The position numbers and the translations under genes are program-made. Below are positions 1 through 9,992 of a stretch of 53,177 nt of DNA, piece by piece. Positions within the stretch are counted from its first letter, which is position 1; each line of letters begins with the position of its first letter. The stretch comes from Granulosicoccaceae bacterium (lineage in GTDB: Bacteria > Pseudomonadota > Gammaproteobacteria > Granulosicoccales > Granulosicoccaceae): positions 1-53,177 of the forward strand of contig JAHDCO010000012.1 in assembly GCA_020629835.1 (NCBI GenBank), given 5' to 3'. The notes beneath the pieces were generated by a model that was not told where the DNA came from, did not search any database, and saw only the letters and a list, made by a program, of their open reading frames with translations.

Positions 1-872
1 GCGTGTCGCGCTACGGCATGATTGCGTTTGCTTCGAGTTTGGACCAGGGCGGTGTTATTGCCGCAACTGCGGAAGATTGCGCAATGATGCTGACCGCCAT
101 GTCCGGTTTTGATGAGCGCGACAGTACCAGTGCCGATGTTGCGGTACCGGATTTTGCAGCTGACTTAAACCAGCCCATTGACGGTCTAAGGGTTGGGATT
201 CCGGATGAGTATTTTAAGGAAGGCCTGGACGCAGAAGTCGGCGCTGCGGTTGAAGCGGGCATCAAAGAACTCGAACGCTTAGGGGCTGTCATCAAGCCGC
301 TGTCACTGCCAAATCAACACCTGTGTATACCCGCGTATTACGTTGTAGCACCGGCGGAAGCGTCCAGTAACCTTTCGCGCTTTGATGGGGTTCGGTTTGG
401 TCATCGATGCGAAAACCCCACTGATTTAGAAGACTTGTATAAGCGATCTCGTGGTGAAGGGTTTGGCAGTGAAGTAATTCGCCGCATAATGATTGGCACT
501 TATGTGTTGTCCGCCGGCTACTACGATGCTTATTACAAAAAAGCACAGCAAATTCGGCGTTTGATAAGCGATGACTTCGCCAACGCATTTGAAACGGTGG
601 ACGTCATCGTTGGCCCTACCACGCCATCCACCGCCTTTAAGCGTGGAGCAAAAACGGATGACCCGGTGGCCATGTATTTGAACGACCTGTACACCGTTTC
701 TGCGAATTTAAGCGGGTTGCCCGGCGTGTCCATACCGTGTGGTTTTGCAGGCGGTATGCCGGTCGGAATGCAAATCGTCGGTCAGGCGTTTGATGAAGCA
801 CGCTTGCTATCTGTGGCCCATCAATTTCAACAATCTACAGACTGGCATCAACAGATGCCAGCGTCGGTGTGA
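1..872 (+). CDS. gatA: Glutamyl-tRNA(Gln) amidotransferase subunit A, C-terminal part
   Basis: Amidase subunit of the GatCAB complex, which turns Glu-tRNA(Gln) (and often Asp-tRNA(Asn)) into the amidated form; GatA releases ammonia from glutamine. The reading frame is open from the left edge. The first visible residues ([14 protein letters not shown]) are the conserved block just after the catalytic Ser-cisSer-Lys triad, so the triad lies outside the window. The C-terminal part has the expected [13 protein letters not shown] segment. The stop overlaps the extreme 5' end of the gatB open frame, consistent with a gatCAB operon. The gene is cut by the window edge, not biologically truncated as far as can be seen. 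Confidence 0.96.
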   Translation, partial: VSRYGMIAFASSLDQGGVIAATAEDCAMMLTAMSGFDERDSTSADVAVPDFAADLNQPIDGLRVGIPDEYFKEGLDAEVGAAVEAGIKELERLGAVIKPLSLPNQHLCIPAYYVVAPAEASSNLSRFDGVRFGHRCENPTDLEDLYKRSRGEGFGSEVIRRIMIGTYVLSAGYYDAYYKKAQQIRRLISDDFANAFETVDVIVGPTTPSTAFKRGAKTDDPVAMYLNDLYTVSANLSGLPGVSIPCGFAGGMPVGMQIVGQAFDEARLLSVAHQFQQSTDWHQQMPASV

Positions 873-880
873 GAGTAGCC

Positions 881-2317
881 ATGGCTTGGGAAGTGGTTAT
901 AGGCTTAGAAATACACGCACAGCTTGCAACGCGCAGCAAGATTTTTTCGGGTGCCTCAACGGCATTCGGTGCAGACCCTAACTCGCAAGCCTGCGCAGTG
1001 GACTTAGGGTTGCCCGGGGTATTACCGGTTATGAACGAACGTGCGATGGAAATGGCCGTGAAGTTCGGGCTTGCAACGGATGCGCAGATTAATCAGCGTT
1101 CGGTATTTGCGCGCAAGAACTATTTTTATCCTGATTTACCAAAGGGGTATCAAATCTCTCAAATGGCCATTCCTGTGGTTGGGGAAGGGCAGGTGTCTGT
1201 GGTTCAAACCGATGGCAGCGAACAGGTAGTGCGTTTAACGCGTGCGCATTTAGAAGAAGATGCCGGGAAGTCTGTTCACGATCAGTTTACCGATGCCACC
1301 GGTATTGATTTGAACCGAGCAGGAACGCCGCTACTGGAAATTGTTTCAGAGCCGGACATGCGCAGCGCAGCTGAAGCGGTTGCCTATGCCAAACACATGC
1401 ATGCTCTAGTGCGTTATATCGGTATCTGTGACGGCAATATGCAGGAGGGGTCGTTCCGCTGTGACGCTAACGTATCGATACGCGAACGTGGTGATACCGA
1501 ACTGGGTACGCGTACCGAGATTAAAAACGTTAATTCGTTTCGCTTTCTGGAGCGCGCCATTGAATTCGAAATTGAGCGACAGATTGATGTTATCGAAAGT
1601 GGTCAAAGCGTTGTACAGGAAACGCGCCTGTATGATGCGGACAACGATGAAACTCGATCGATGCGCAGTAAGGAAGAAGCCAACGACTATCGCTATTTTC
1701 CTGACCCGGATCTACCGCCTCTGGTTATTGAGGACGAATACATCGAAGCGGTAAAAAAGTCGATGCCTGAGTTGCCTCAGGCCAGACGTACTCGCTTTGT
1801 TGAATCCCTGGGTTTACCGGTTGCGGACGCTACCGCACTAACCGCCGATCGGCAAACTGCGGATTACTTTGAGGCTATGTTAAGTGATGCGTTTAAACCA
1901 CGCCTGGCAGCAAACTGGATGCAAGGTGAGTTGTTTGCACGCATGAATAAGGACGATGTGGCTTTAAATGATGTGCCTATAACGCCGGTGCAACTGCAAG
2001 GGCTGCTGGTACGCATTGAAGACGGCACCTTGTCGGCTAAAAGTGGAAAGCAGGTGTTTGATGAGCTTTGGATGGGTGCAGAAAATGCCGATGCGGTAAT
2101 CGAAGCCAAGGGACTTAAACAGATCAGTGACTCGGGTGCGCTTGAAGCCATGGTAGATGAAGTGTTGGCAGCAAACCCCAGTCAAGTGGCTGAGTTTCGG
2201 GCGGGTAAGGAGAAACTCATGGCGTTTTTTGTTGGGCAGTTGATGAAAGCCTCAAAGGGCAAAGCAAACCCGGCTCAGCTGAATGCGCTACTAAAAGAGA
2301 AACTCAAAGGTGACTGA
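881..2317 (+). CDS. gatB: Aspartyl/glutamyl-tRNA amidotransferase subunit B
   Basis: GatB binds the misacylated tRNA and performs ATP-dependent activation and transamidation with ammonia tunnelled from GatA. The 478-aa product opens with [13 protein letters not shown], the family signature, carries the central [16 protein letters not shown] block and ends in the helical YqeY-like tRNA-binding tail. The frame is open four codons further up, to a GTG overlapping the gatA stop, but ATG 881 has a GAGAG element about 6 nt upstream and matches the usual family N-terminus. It is directly downstream of gatA, so translational coupling is likely. Confidence 0.96.
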   Translation: MAWEVVIGLEIHAQLATRSKIFSGASTAFGADPNSQACAVDLGLPGVLPVMNERAMEMAVKFGLATDAQINQRSVFARKNYFYPDLPKGYQISQMAIPVVGEGQVSVVQTDGSEQVVRLTRAHLEEDAGKSVHDQFTDATGIDLNRAGTPLLEIVSEPDMRSAAEAVAYAKHMHALVRYIGICDGNMQEGSFRCDANVSIRERGDTELGTRTEIKNVNSFRFLERAIEFEIERQIDVIESGQSVVQETRLYDADNDETRSMRSKEEANDYRYFPDPDLPPLVIEDEYIEAVKKSMPELPQARRTRFVESLGLPVADATALTADRQTADYFEAMLSDAFKPRLAANWMQGELFARMNKDDVALNDVPITPVQLQGLLVRIEDGTLSAKSGKQVFDELWMGAENADAVIEAKGLKQISDSGALEAMVDEVLAANPSQVAEFRAGKEKLMAFFVGQLMKASKGKANPAQLNALLKEKLKGD

Positions 2318-2452
2318 TTTTTTCGCCTGGGGTTGCAAGGTTTATTATCTCAAGCGTGTCTTAGGTGTCACGCGGCTGAACAATCCGCTTGCCTTACACT
2401 AACCTAGCATCGGTAAACCGCCGCTGCACTGTTTTTAGTTTTGGAGTTATTT

Positions 2453-2770
2453 ATGAATCGTCGTAACGCTATTCGAACTGTTCTGGCTGCTGCTGGCGTA
2501 ATCGCATTATCTGGCTGCCGCGGTTTTGTAGCACCGTCACCCGGTGGGCGACGTGGCGGTGATGGTAAGCCTTTGTCATTGGCTGTGCAGAACGCCTTTC
2601 GAAGCGACGCTGAAACCAGCTTAATGCAAATTGAAGTTTACTCTACGGATGAAGGTGTGGTGGTTCTTAAAGGGATAGTCGGCACAGAAGCTGAATTACA
2701 CGCCGCTGAACGGGTTGCGCTGACTGTAGATGGCGTAAGACGAGTTGACAATACACTTTACGTTCGATAA
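2453..2770 (+). CDS. BON-domain lipoprotein
   Basis: Small 105-aa predicted lipoprotein. A twin-Arg/hydrophobic N-terminus is followed by the lipobox ALSGC near residue 21, predicting lipidation and export. Residues from about 40 form one BON-like module (EVYSTDEGVVVLKGIVGTEA ... VDGVRRVDNTLYV), a fold found in OsmY and phospholipid-binding envelope proteins. ATG 2453 is chosen over an in-frame TTG at 2441 because a GGAG element lies about 6 nt upstream. It sits alone between gatB and hslO. The exact function is unknown; maintenance of the envelope is inferred from the domain. Confidence 0.8.
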   Translation: MNRRNAIRTVLAAAGVIALSGCRGFVAPSPGGRRGGDGKPLSLAVQNAFRSDAETSLMQIEVYSTDEGVVVLKGIVGTEAELHAAERVALTVDGVRRVDNTLYVR

Positions 2771-2787
2771 CACGGTTACCATCATCA

Positions 2788-3687
2788 GTGAGTAAAGCCA
2801 ACGATATACGGCAACGGTTTTTGGTTGAATCGTGTGATGTGCGGGGCCAGTACATTGCGTTAAACAGCACGTGGCGAACCGCTTGCGAACGCATTGACTA
2901 CCCTGACACGGTCACCACCGTACTTGGAGAAGCGTTCGTAGCGGCAGGGTTACTTGCTGCAACCATTAAGTTTGATGGCAAGCTAACGCTGCAAGTGCGT
3001 GGCTCGGGCAACATCAATATCCTCGTTGTGCAGGTAACTAACGAAGGCCATATGCGTGGTCTTGCGCGTTGGAACGATGTGCCAGCGGACACATCGCTGG
3101 AGTCTCTGTTTGGCAGTGACGCCCAGCTCACTATCGCCATTGAGGCTACTCGGGGTGCCGAGCCGTATCAGGGTATCGTTGCGCTAGAGGGAGAATCGCT
3201 CGGTGATGCTATTCGCCAGTACTTTGAATTTAGTGAGCAGTTAAAGACGCATTTGCAAATAGCGGTGTCAGCCGAGCAAGCCTGTGGGTTATTGCTGCAA
3301 GCGCTGCCAGCAGAGCAACAGATGCAGATGGACGAGGATGGTTTTGATCGAGCCGTTGCGTTAGCGGGATCCTTTAGCCCAGAGGAGCTTTTAAGCGAAC
3401 CACTAGAGCGCTTATTGCACCTGGCTTATCACCAGGAGCAAGTGCGTTTATTCGAAAGCGAACCGGTAAGCTTTCGTTGCAGTTGCAGCCGTGAACGCAT
3501 TGATGGCATGTTGCAGGGCATGGGGGTGGCAGAAGTAAACGACATCCTTGAGGAGCAGAAGCAAATTGAAGTTACGTGCGAATTCTGTAACGAACAGTTT
3601 CGTTACGATCGCGTTGATGCTGAAGCGTTGTTCTCAGCCACGCCAGGGTATGAACATACCGAAGAGCATTCTGATCGTAGCCACTAG
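2788..3687 (+). CDS. hslO: Hsp33 redox-regulated chaperone
   Basis: Cytosolic holdase activated by oxidative unfolding. The 299-aa length is normal. The C-terminal redox switch is visible as C231-x-C233 and C264-x2-C267, the zinc-binding CxC...CxxC set of Hsp33. The N-terminal domain has the usual VLGEAFVAAGLLAATIKF block. Translation starts at GTG 2788, 17 nt after the preceding lipoprotein stop, with only a weak ribosome site. It ends 21 nt from the convergent moeB gene. Confidence 0.95.
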   Translation: MSKANDIRQRFLVESCDVRGQYIALNSTWRTACERIDYPDTVTTVLGEAFVAAGLLAATIKFDGKLTLQVRGSGNINILVVQVTNEGHMRGLARWNDVPADTSLESLFGSDAQLTIAIEATRGAEPYQGIVALEGESLGDAIRQYFEFSEQLKTHLQIAVSAEQACGLLLQALPAEQQMQMDEDGFDRAVALAGSFSPEELLSEPLERLLHLAYHQEQVRLFESEPVSFRCSCSRERIDGMLQGMGVAEVNDILEEQKQIEVTCEFCNEQFRYDRVDAEALFSATPGYEHTEEHSDRSH

Positions 3688-3708
3688 TCTTAACCGCGTG
3701 TTGCTAAG

Positions 3709-4455
3709 CTAGTTCTGCCCACAAATCGGGCAGTCTGGAGAAGGAGCCAGCGTAATTTCGTTCCACTCCATCGCAAGCCCATCAAACAGAACCAATCGTC
3801 CGCTGAGGTCGCTGCCTATATCGGCAATAACCTTTAGCGTTTCGATGGCTTGCACACAACCCACCATACCCACCACCGGACCCAGGATCCCGGTTTGGGC
3901 GCAGGTCTCTACGGTTTCGTCGCCGTCTTTGTATAAACAGCGATAACACGGGGTATCTGGTTTATCGGGTCTAACCACCATTATTTGCCCATCAAAGCGT
4001 ATAGCAGCGCCAGTGATGAGCGGCACTTTGTGTTCGACGCACGCGGCATTGACCGCAAAACGGGTGGGGAAGTTATCACTGCAGTCCACAACAGCCGTGC
4101 ATTGCGGTACCAATTCGGCTAAATCATCTTCGTCTAAGCCGTGGTTAATGGTATCGATGGTGACACTCGGGTTAATCGCTAAACACTGTGTTTTGGCGGA
4201 ATCGGTTTTTAATTCGCCGACTCGGTCGGTTGTATGAGCAATTTGCCGTTGTAGGTTCGATACTTCGACGGTATCAAAGTCAGCAAACGTTAACTTACCG
4301 ACACCAGCGCCGGCTAAATATAAGGCCACCGGCGAACCCAGGCCGCCTAGGCCCACCACCAACACATGTGCAGACTGGATGCGTTGCTGTCCCGCTTCGC
4401 CTAGCTGGGGTAGGGTGAGATGGCGACTGTATCGCTCTACGGTTTCGGTATTCAC
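3709..4455 (-). CDS. moeB: MoeB/ThiF-family adenylyltransferase
   Basis: E1-like enzyme that adenylates the C-terminal glycine of a ubiquitin-like sulfur carrier (MoaD or ThiS) for molybdopterin or thiamine synthesis. The 248-aa product has the nucleotide-binding loop VVGLGGLGSP, the NLQRQIAHT segment that grips ATP, and two zinc CxxC pairs (CYRC and CPIC). No rhodanese domain follows, so it is MoeB-like rather than MoeZ-like. Start is GTG 4455. The gene order hemA-prfA-prmC-moeB is common in gammaproteobacteria; here acpH and ppx intervene. A MoaD-like protein and a pterin enzyme are encoded later in the window and could be clients. Confidence 0.9.
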   Translation of the reverse strand: MNTETVERYSRHLTLPQLGEAGQQRIQSAHVLVVGLGGLGSPVALYLAGAGVGKLTFADFDTVEVSNLQRQIAHTTDRVGELKTDSAKTQCLAINPSVTIDTINHGLDEDDLAELVPQCTAVVDCSDNFPTRFAVNAACVEHKVPLITGAAIRFDGQIMVVRPDKPDTPCYRCLYKDGDETVETCAQTGILGPVVGMVGCVQAIETLKVIADIGSDLSGRLVLFDGLAMEWNEITLAPSPDCPICGQN

Positions 4456-4567
4456 AGATCGTTTGCGCTTATTATTGGGTTATTGAGTCGCATCGGCTTT
4501 TGTGTACAAGCAGATGGCGACTTGGACAATGTAACCCGACACGCCGTTCAAGACCATGGGACCATGA

Positions 4568-5137
4568 GTGAATTTTTTAGCACATTCCTTATTTGCAGAT
4601 GGCGACAGTGAACGGCTGGCTGGGCAGTTCGCCGGTGATTTTGTGCGCGGGAAGGATCTGTCATCGTTTAGCGAAGGAATGCAAATCGGCATTCGCAGGC
4701 ATCGTTTTATCGATCATTACACCGATCATCACCCCGCTACCGTTCGTGTGCGGGCCTTGTTTCCGAAGCCGGTTCGGCGGTTCGCTGGTATCGTGACGGA
4801 CGTAGTCTTTGATCACTATCTTGCGAGGGATTGGCCTGAGTACAGTTCGGTGCCGCTACAAGAACACATTGATCATGTGTACGCGTCCTTACGACTGCAT
4901 TACCACGAACTGCCGGAGGGATTGCAACGTTTTTCGCGCTTTATCGAACGTGAACGCGTTTTGGAAAGCAACCGGTCGTTCCACGGGGTGGAGCAAACGC
5001 TGAACCGCTTAAGCCATCGCTCTGCGCGCTTTCAGCCGATCGCCGACGGTGCTGAGATTGCCAAGGCTTACGAAACCGAGCTTGTGGCTGCGTTTAATGA
5101 ATTTTTTCCGCAGTTACTGCGCGATGCGTTTGATTAA
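4568..5137 (+). CDS. acpH: Acyl-carrier-protein phosphodiesterase
   Basis: AcpH-type HD-related hydrolase that removes the 4'-phosphopantetheine group from acyl carrier protein. The 189-aa product starts with the family's MNFLAH signature and keeps the GDFVRG, GIRRHRFIDHYTD and VFDHYLARDW blocks, rich in metal-binding His and Asp. GTG 4568 is preferred because the MNFLAH motif begins exactly there; an ATG four bases upstream is in another frame. It is divergent from moeB and converges on ppx with a 12-nt gap. Confidence 0.9.
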   Translation: MNFLAHSLFADGDSERLAGQFAGDFVRGKDLSSFSEGMQIGIRRHRFIDHYTDHHPATVRVRALFPKPVRRFAGIVTDVVFDHYLARDWPEYSSVPLQEHIDHVYASLRLHYHELPEGLQRFSRFIERERVLESNRSFHGVEQTLNRLSHRSARFQPIADGAEIAKAYETELVAAFNEFFPQLLRDAFD

Positions 5138-5149
5138 CCAGCGCGACGA

Positions 5150-6661
5150 TCAGTTGGGTATTGAGCTGGTTTTCAATGTAACGTCAATGAGTGCCAATCG
5201 AGGTGCCTCAGACTCTAACGCCGCATGGGTAAGTGGTAGCTCCTCAATCCAATCGGATTGCAATGAAAAGGTCAGTTCGCTGCCTTCAACACCCAATGTC
5301 ACGCGAGACAAGTCATCATCGTGACGACCGCGATGCAGCAGCGCCGCAAGCCGTAGTAGGGCGGTAAGTTTTAGCAATCGGGTGCGTTCTTGTTCGGGCA
5401 AAACGCTAAAGGCGTCCAAATCAATCTTGCGACGGTGAAACCTCACCATCATTGACAACGCATTTTGTTCCGCTTTAGAAAAACCGAATAAATCGCAATG
5501 CTGAACGATGTACGCACCGTGCTTGTGATACTGCGAATGGGCGACGCCCATACCGATCTCATGCAGCCGTGCCGCCCAGCACAATAAACCTGCGTCGTTA
5601 TCTTCGTCTAACTGCCAGTCTTTTTTCACCTGGTTGAACAGTTGTATGGCCGTTGATTCAACACGTTTAGCCTGCGCTTCATCAATGGAAAATCGCCTGT
5701 TGAGCGTGCTAAGTGTTTCTTGTTGCATATCGGTGTGCTGGCGCTTACCCAACATGTCAAAGATGATGCCCTCGCGCAGGGCGACCTGAGACACCAGCAT
5801 GGTGCTGATTTTCATCGATCGCAGCACCGCGGTGAGTACCGCAATTCCGCCGACGATAACTTGAGCACGCTCTTGGGTGATGCTGGATAAATTCAGTGGC
5901 TGTACGCCACCTGCAGCGATTATTTTTTGCCGTAACGCTTTTAAGCCTTTGCGGGTGATGACGCCATCGGTAATGCCAAGCTCAGCCAGAATTCGCCCGG
6001 TGGCTTTAATCGTGCCAGAGCAACCAATCGCGGTAGACCAATCACTGTGGTAGTACGCCTGCTTTAGGGGTTGCAGTTCGAGTTCGGCGTACGTAATGGC
6101 TTTGTTGAAGAGTTTTTCTGTGGGAGCTTGCGAACCGAAAAACTCGTTCATCACGCTGACACAACCCATGTTGACGCTTTCCATCAGACGCGGTTTTAAC
6201 CCATGGCCAACGATTAATTCGGTACTGCCACCACCAATGTCACAGACCAGGCGTTTGTGTTCTGGATCGGGGTGCGTGTGCGCCACTGCAGCGTAAATTA
6301 AGCGCGCCTCTTCACGGCCGGAAATAATCTCTACGTTTTTACCCAGTATCTCGCGGGCCTGATGCATAAAATCGTCAGCGTTTTTGGCTCGCCGAAGTGT
6401 GTTGGTGCCCACCACCCTAAATTGCTTACGAGGCACTTCACGCAGGCGTTCTGCAAACAGTTTTAACGTTTCCAGCCCACGGTCAAACGTGTCCTGCGTC
6501 AGGCGTTTTTTATCGTCTAAACCAGATCCTAACCGCACGCTAACGCGCAAGCTGTCGATGATGCGAATGGAGTCTCCTTCAGGCTCTGCGACCACCATGT
6601 GGAAGCTGTTTGACCCTAAGTCGATGGCTGCATAGGAAGGCTTGTGTTGCTGATCGTTCAT
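5150..6661 (-). CDS. ppx: Exopolyphosphatase / guanosine pentaphosphatase family
   Basis: Ppx/GppA phosphatase that processively hydrolyses polyphosphate; the family can also act on pppGpp. The 503-aa product has the ASKHA nucleotide-binding start AIDLGSNSFHMVVAE and the second phosphate loop CDIGGGSTELIVG. The long C-terminal half is the HD-like helical domain of Ppx (WAARLHEIGMGVAHSQYHKH), as in E. coli Ppx of about 513 aa. It is the last gene of the hemA-prfA-prmC-ppx run, 21 nt after prmC. Confidence 0.92.
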   Translation of the reverse strand: MNDQQHKPSYAAIDLGSNSFHMVVAEPEGDSIRIIDSLRVSVRLGSGLDDKKRLTQDTFDRGLETLKLFAERLREVPRKQFRVVGTNTLRRAKNADDFMHQAREILGKNVEIISGREEARLIYAAVAHTHPDPEHKRLVCDIGGGSTELIVGHGLKPRLMESVNMGCVSVMNEFFGSQAPTEKLFNKAITYAELELQPLKQAYYHSDWSTAIGCSGTIKATGRILAELGITDGVITRKGLKALRQKIIAAGGVQPLNLSSITQERAQVIVGGIAVLTAVLRSMKISTMLVSQVALREGIIFDMLGKRQHTDMQQETLSTLNRRFSIDEAQAKRVESTAIQLFNQVKKDWQLDEDNDAGLLCWAARLHEIGMGVAHSQYHKHGAYIVQHCDLFGFSKAEQNALSMMVRFHRRKIDLDAFSVLPEQERTRLLKLTALLRLAALLHRGRHDDDLSRVTLGVEGSELTFSLQSDWIEELPLTHAALESEAPRLALIDVTLKTSSIPN

Positions 6662-6682
6662 GTTGGCAAAGGGTAGCAGTGA

Positions 6683-7516
6683 TTACGGGGCGAAGGCGAA
6701 GGTGACTCGATCGTTACCGGTTAAGTCCTGAACGCAGGTGATGTTTTGCAAGCCAGCTTGTGCGAACACGGTGTTCACAGCATCGCGTTGGTCATAGCCA
6801 TGCTCAACAGCCAGAGCACCTCCGCGCACCAGAACACGGCTTGCATCCTTTGCTAAACGTTGAATATCGTCCAGGCCAGTTTTGCCGGACACAAGCGCAT
6901 GCTGGGGTTCGTGTTGAAGGGCCGTAGCTTCTAAATGTGGATCCTGCGCAGCAATGTAAGGCGGGTTGGACAGCAGCAATCGAACAGATTGTGCAGCGAA
7001 AGCACTGAGCCAGTTTCCACACACCAAACTGACCTGCGCGTCCGCGTGTTTTTCCACATTACGTTTTGCAATTACCAATGCTTTTCGTGAACGATCGATG
7101 GCGATGATCGGTGTGTGCGCTTCGGTACTGAACGCAATGGCCACGGCACCCGAACCTGTGCCTGCATCGACTACCACACCCGATTCGTTAATCTGCTTGT
7201 TTAACGTTAAAGCCACTTCAACTAAACACCCAGTATCGTCACGAGGAATTAGCACATCCGGGTTTACCTCAAATTCTAATGACCAGAATTCAGCTTTACC
7301 CGTGATGTAGGCCACAGGCTCACCAAGCGAGGCACGACGAGTTACTTCGCTTAACGCATGCTGTTGTTCCGCGGTGAGTAACTGGTCCGCGTGCGAGAAC
7401 AGGTAACTGCGAGGTCTACTTAACACGTGGCAAAGTAAAACCTCAGCATCGATTCGATCAAGGGATGATTGCCGCAACCACTGGCCGATGCGGGTGTTTG
7501 GCGGCGTAGGGATCAA
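6683..7516 (-). CDS. prmC: Release-factor glutamine N5-methyltransferase
   Basis: Methylates the glutamine of the GGQ motif in RF1 and RF2 using SAM. The 277-aa product has an N-terminal helical domain, the SAM motif VVDAGTGSGAVAIA and the catalytic NPPY motif (LLSNPPYIAAQDP). It lies 17 nt after prfA, its substrate gene, in the standard hemA-prfA-prmC order, so co-transcription is expected. Confidence 0.95.
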   Translation of the reverse strand: MIPTPPNTRIGQWLRQSSLDRIDAEVLLCHVLSRPRSYLFSHADQLLTAEQQHALSEVTRRASLGEPVAYITGKAEFWSLEFEVNPDVLIPRDDTGCLVEVALTLNKQINESGVVVDAGTGSGAVAIAFSTEAHTPIIAIDRSRKALVIAKRNVEKHADAQVSLVCGNWLSAFAAQSVRLLLSNPPYIAAQDPHLEATALQHEPQHALVSGKTGLDDIQRLAKDASRVLVRGGALAVEHGYDQRDAVNTVFAQAGLQNITCVQDLTGNDRVTFAFAP

Positions 7517-7533
7517 TGGTTTTTAGGGTAACG

Positions 7534-8616
7534 CTAGTCGCCCAACTCGGCCAGTAAATCCGCCTGATGTTCGGCTATGAGCGGTTCAACCACGTCATCC
7601 AAACTTCCGGCCAGTACATCATCCAGTTTGTACAGCGTGAGATTGATGCGATGGTCGGTTAAGCGACCCTGTGGAAAATTGTAGGTGCGTATACGCTCAG
7701 ATCGGTCACCAGAACCCACTTGCAACTTACGTGACTCAGATTCTTCGGCATGCTGACGAGAAGTTTCAACATCCAGTAAGCGGGCCTGCAGCAACGCCAT
7801 CGCTTTTGCGCGGTTTTTGTGTTGCGACCGTTCGTCCTGACACTCCACCACAATGCCACTGGGTTCATGGGTTAAGCGAATGGCTGAATCGGTTTTGTTT
7901 ACGTGCTGGCCTCCAGCGCCAGACGCTCTAAACGTATCCACACGCACATCGGCGGGATTGATATCAATGGCTTCCACCTCAGCAACCTCTGGCAAAATTG
8001 CTACCGTGGCCGCGGAGGTGTGCACGCGACCTTGAGACTCCGTCTCTGGTACGCGTTGCACCCGATGCGCACCAGACTCAAACTTTAGCCGTGAGAACAC
8101 ACCGTCGCCGCTGATTCGGCAAACCACTTCTTTATAACCGCCATGATCGCCTTCGCGTTCAGAAATGATTTCGGTTTGCCAACGCTGATTTTCAGCGTAG
8201 CGCAGGTACATTTTTAATAAGTCACCAGCGAATATGGCGGCTTCATCGCCTCCGGTGCCGGCACGAATTTCCAAAAACGCGTTGTATTCATCGCGAGGGT
8301 CACGCGGTAGTAATAGCGTGCGTAAGCTCAATGTTAGGGAGTTGAGCTTCTCTTCCAATTCAGGCTGCTCTTCCAGTCCCATAGCGCGCATTTCCGGGTC
8401 AGGGTCTTCTGCTAATTCTTTAGCGCTGGCCAGGTTTTCCGTGGTGGCTTGCCATTCACTGAACGTTTTGACCACCGGCTCGAGCTGCGAGTACTCTTTG
8501 GATAAATCGCGAAACCGATTCTGATCGGCCATGGTGTCTGGATCGCCAAGTAGGTAACCAATCTCCTCGTGGCGTTCGCTGACGCTTTCTAAACGCGCCA
8601 GAATGGATGCCTTCAT
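7534..8616 (-). CDS. prfA: Peptide chain release factor 1
   Basis: RF1 recognises UAA and UAG and triggers peptide release. The 360-aa length is standard. The GGQ motif is present in [15 protein letters not shown], and the stop-codon-reading PxT tripeptide appears as PET in [14 protein letters not shown]. The start codon overlaps the hemA stop by 4 nt (8613-8616), indicating translational coupling. prmC, which methylates the GGQ glutamine, is next. Confidence 0.97.
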   Translation of the reverse strand: MKASILARLESVSERHEEIGYLLGDPDTMADQNRFRDLSKEYSQLEPVVKTFSEWQATTENLASAKELAEDPDPEMRAMGLEEQPELEEKLNSLTLSLRTLLLPRDPRDEYNAFLEIRAGTGGDEAAIFAGDLLKMYLRYAENQRWQTEIISEREGDHGGYKEVVCRISGDGVFSRLKFESGAHRVQRVPETESQGRVHTSAATVAILPEVAEVEAIDINPADVRVDTFRASGAGGQHVNKTDSAIRLTHEPSGIVVECQDERSQHKNRAKAMALLQARLLDVETSRQHAEESESRKLQVGSGDRSERIRTYNFPQGRLTDHRINLTLYKLDDVLAGSLDDVVEPLIAEHQADLLAELGD

Positions 8617-9872
8617 GATTTTTTGCGCAAGTCGAACAGTTCAGAAGCCGCGTCGATCAAATCGAGATTGCCATCCTCAGCCGCCTGTCGAAGTTTTGCG
8701 GTGGGGCTGTGCATCAACTTGTTTGTAAGCGTGTGAGCGAATTGTTCCAGCACCTCTTCGGGGCAGGTGCCAGCTTTCAATTGTCGCTGATATTTTTTCA
8801 ACATAAAGTCTTTGGTTTGTTCCACCGTTGTGCGGTACTCACGGATAGCTTGGTTGGCGTCCATCGCGCGGCGCCGGCGCATAAAGAGTTCCACCTGCCC
8901 ATGGATAATGGCCTCGGCCTGTTCGGCTGCTAATTGCCGCGAGCGTTGGTTGTCTTCGATGACGTTCTTCATATCATCGACGGTGTACAAGAACACATTT
9001 TCGAGTTCGGAAACTTGTGGTTCAACGTCTCGGGGCACCGCAATATCCACGATCAAAACTGGTTCGTAGCGACGAGCCTTTTGTGCGCGTTCAACTGAGC
9101 CCTTGCCCAAAATCGGTAATTGAGACGCCGTGGAGCTGACGATGATGTCAGCACTGGCCAAGTGCTCAGGAATATCTGCCAGCGCCATGGCTTGACCGTT
9201 AACGTCCGCTGCTAATTCCGCCGCTCTTTGCACGGTTCGGTTTGCAATGATGATACGACCGATGTTTTGCGCGGCCAGGTGTTTGGCGGCCAGTTGAATG
9301 GTTTCCCCAGCACCGATGAGTAGGGCTGTTCGCTCTGATAGATCAGCAAAGACTTGCTTGGCGACACTGACCGCGGCAAACGCCACAGAAACCGGGTTTG
9401 CGCCAATATCCGTGTCGGTACGAACCTGCTTGGCCACTGAAAAGGCCGACTCAAACATTGGCGTCAGGTTTTGCCCAACCGTACCCACATCGCTGGCGCC
9501 CCGATAGGCGGTTTTTATTTGCCCAAGGATCTGCGGTTCGCCCAGGATCATAGAGTCCAGACCACTGCAGACGCGCATCAAATGACGAACCGCGTCTTCG
9601 TCGGTGTAATGGAACAAATACGGCGAAATTTGATCTGGTTCAATATTCAGGTAGTCCCGAAGCCACTGAATGACAGGTGCGGGATCAGCTTCTTGAACAC
9701 CGCAGTAAAACTCGGTGCGGTTACAAGTGGACACAATCGCCGCTTCATGAACAGCAGCAACCTGCCGCAAGTTAGTGAGGGCATCCGACAATTGTGTCTC
9801 ATCAATAGCGACGCGTTCCCGAACATCCACCGGGGCCGTATGATGATTAAGACCGATAGCTAAAAGCGACAT
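8613..9872 (-). CDS. hemA: Glutamyl-tRNA reductase
   Basis: First committed step of C5-pathway tetrapyrrole synthesis: NADPH reduction of Glu-tRNA(Glu) to glutamate-1-semialdehyde. The 419-aa form begins [19 protein letters not shown], the family start, and has the active-site Cys in STCNRTEFY plus the NADPH motif [11 protein letters not shown]. The frame stays open 11 codons further up, but ATG 9872 fits the family. It is divergent from the TPR lipoprotein gene, with about 120 bp for two promoters, and heads the hemA-prfA-prmC-ppx run. Confidence 0.96.
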   Translation of the reverse strand: MSLLAIGLNHHTAPVDVRERVAIDETQLSDALTNLRQVAAVHEAAIVSTCNRTEFYCGVQEADPAPVIQWLRDYLNIEPDQISPYLFHYTDEDAVRHLMRVCSGLDSMILGEPQILGQIKTAYRGASDVGTVGQNLTPMFESAFSVAKQVRTDTDIGANPVSVAFAAVSVAKQVFADLSERTALLIGAGETIQLAAKHLAAQNIGRIIIANRTVQRAAELAADVNGQAMALADIPEHLASADIIVSSTASQLPILGKGSVERAQKARRYEPVLIVDIAVPRDVEPQVSELENVFLYTVDDMKNVIEDNQRSRQLAAEQAEAIIHGQVELFMRRRRAMDANQAIREYRTTVEQTKDFMLKKYQRQLKAGTCPEEVLEQFAHTLTNKLMHSPTAKLRQAAEDGNLDLIDAASELFDLRKKS

Positions 9873-9992
9873 ACCCGTATGATACCAAACAGAAAGGGTG
9901 GCCAAACCAGCGAATTCGTCACGCGAACGTCGTCACGAAACCGATTCGTGGGCACTACACTGAAACAAGCAAAGATTCTTTTAGGAAATCCC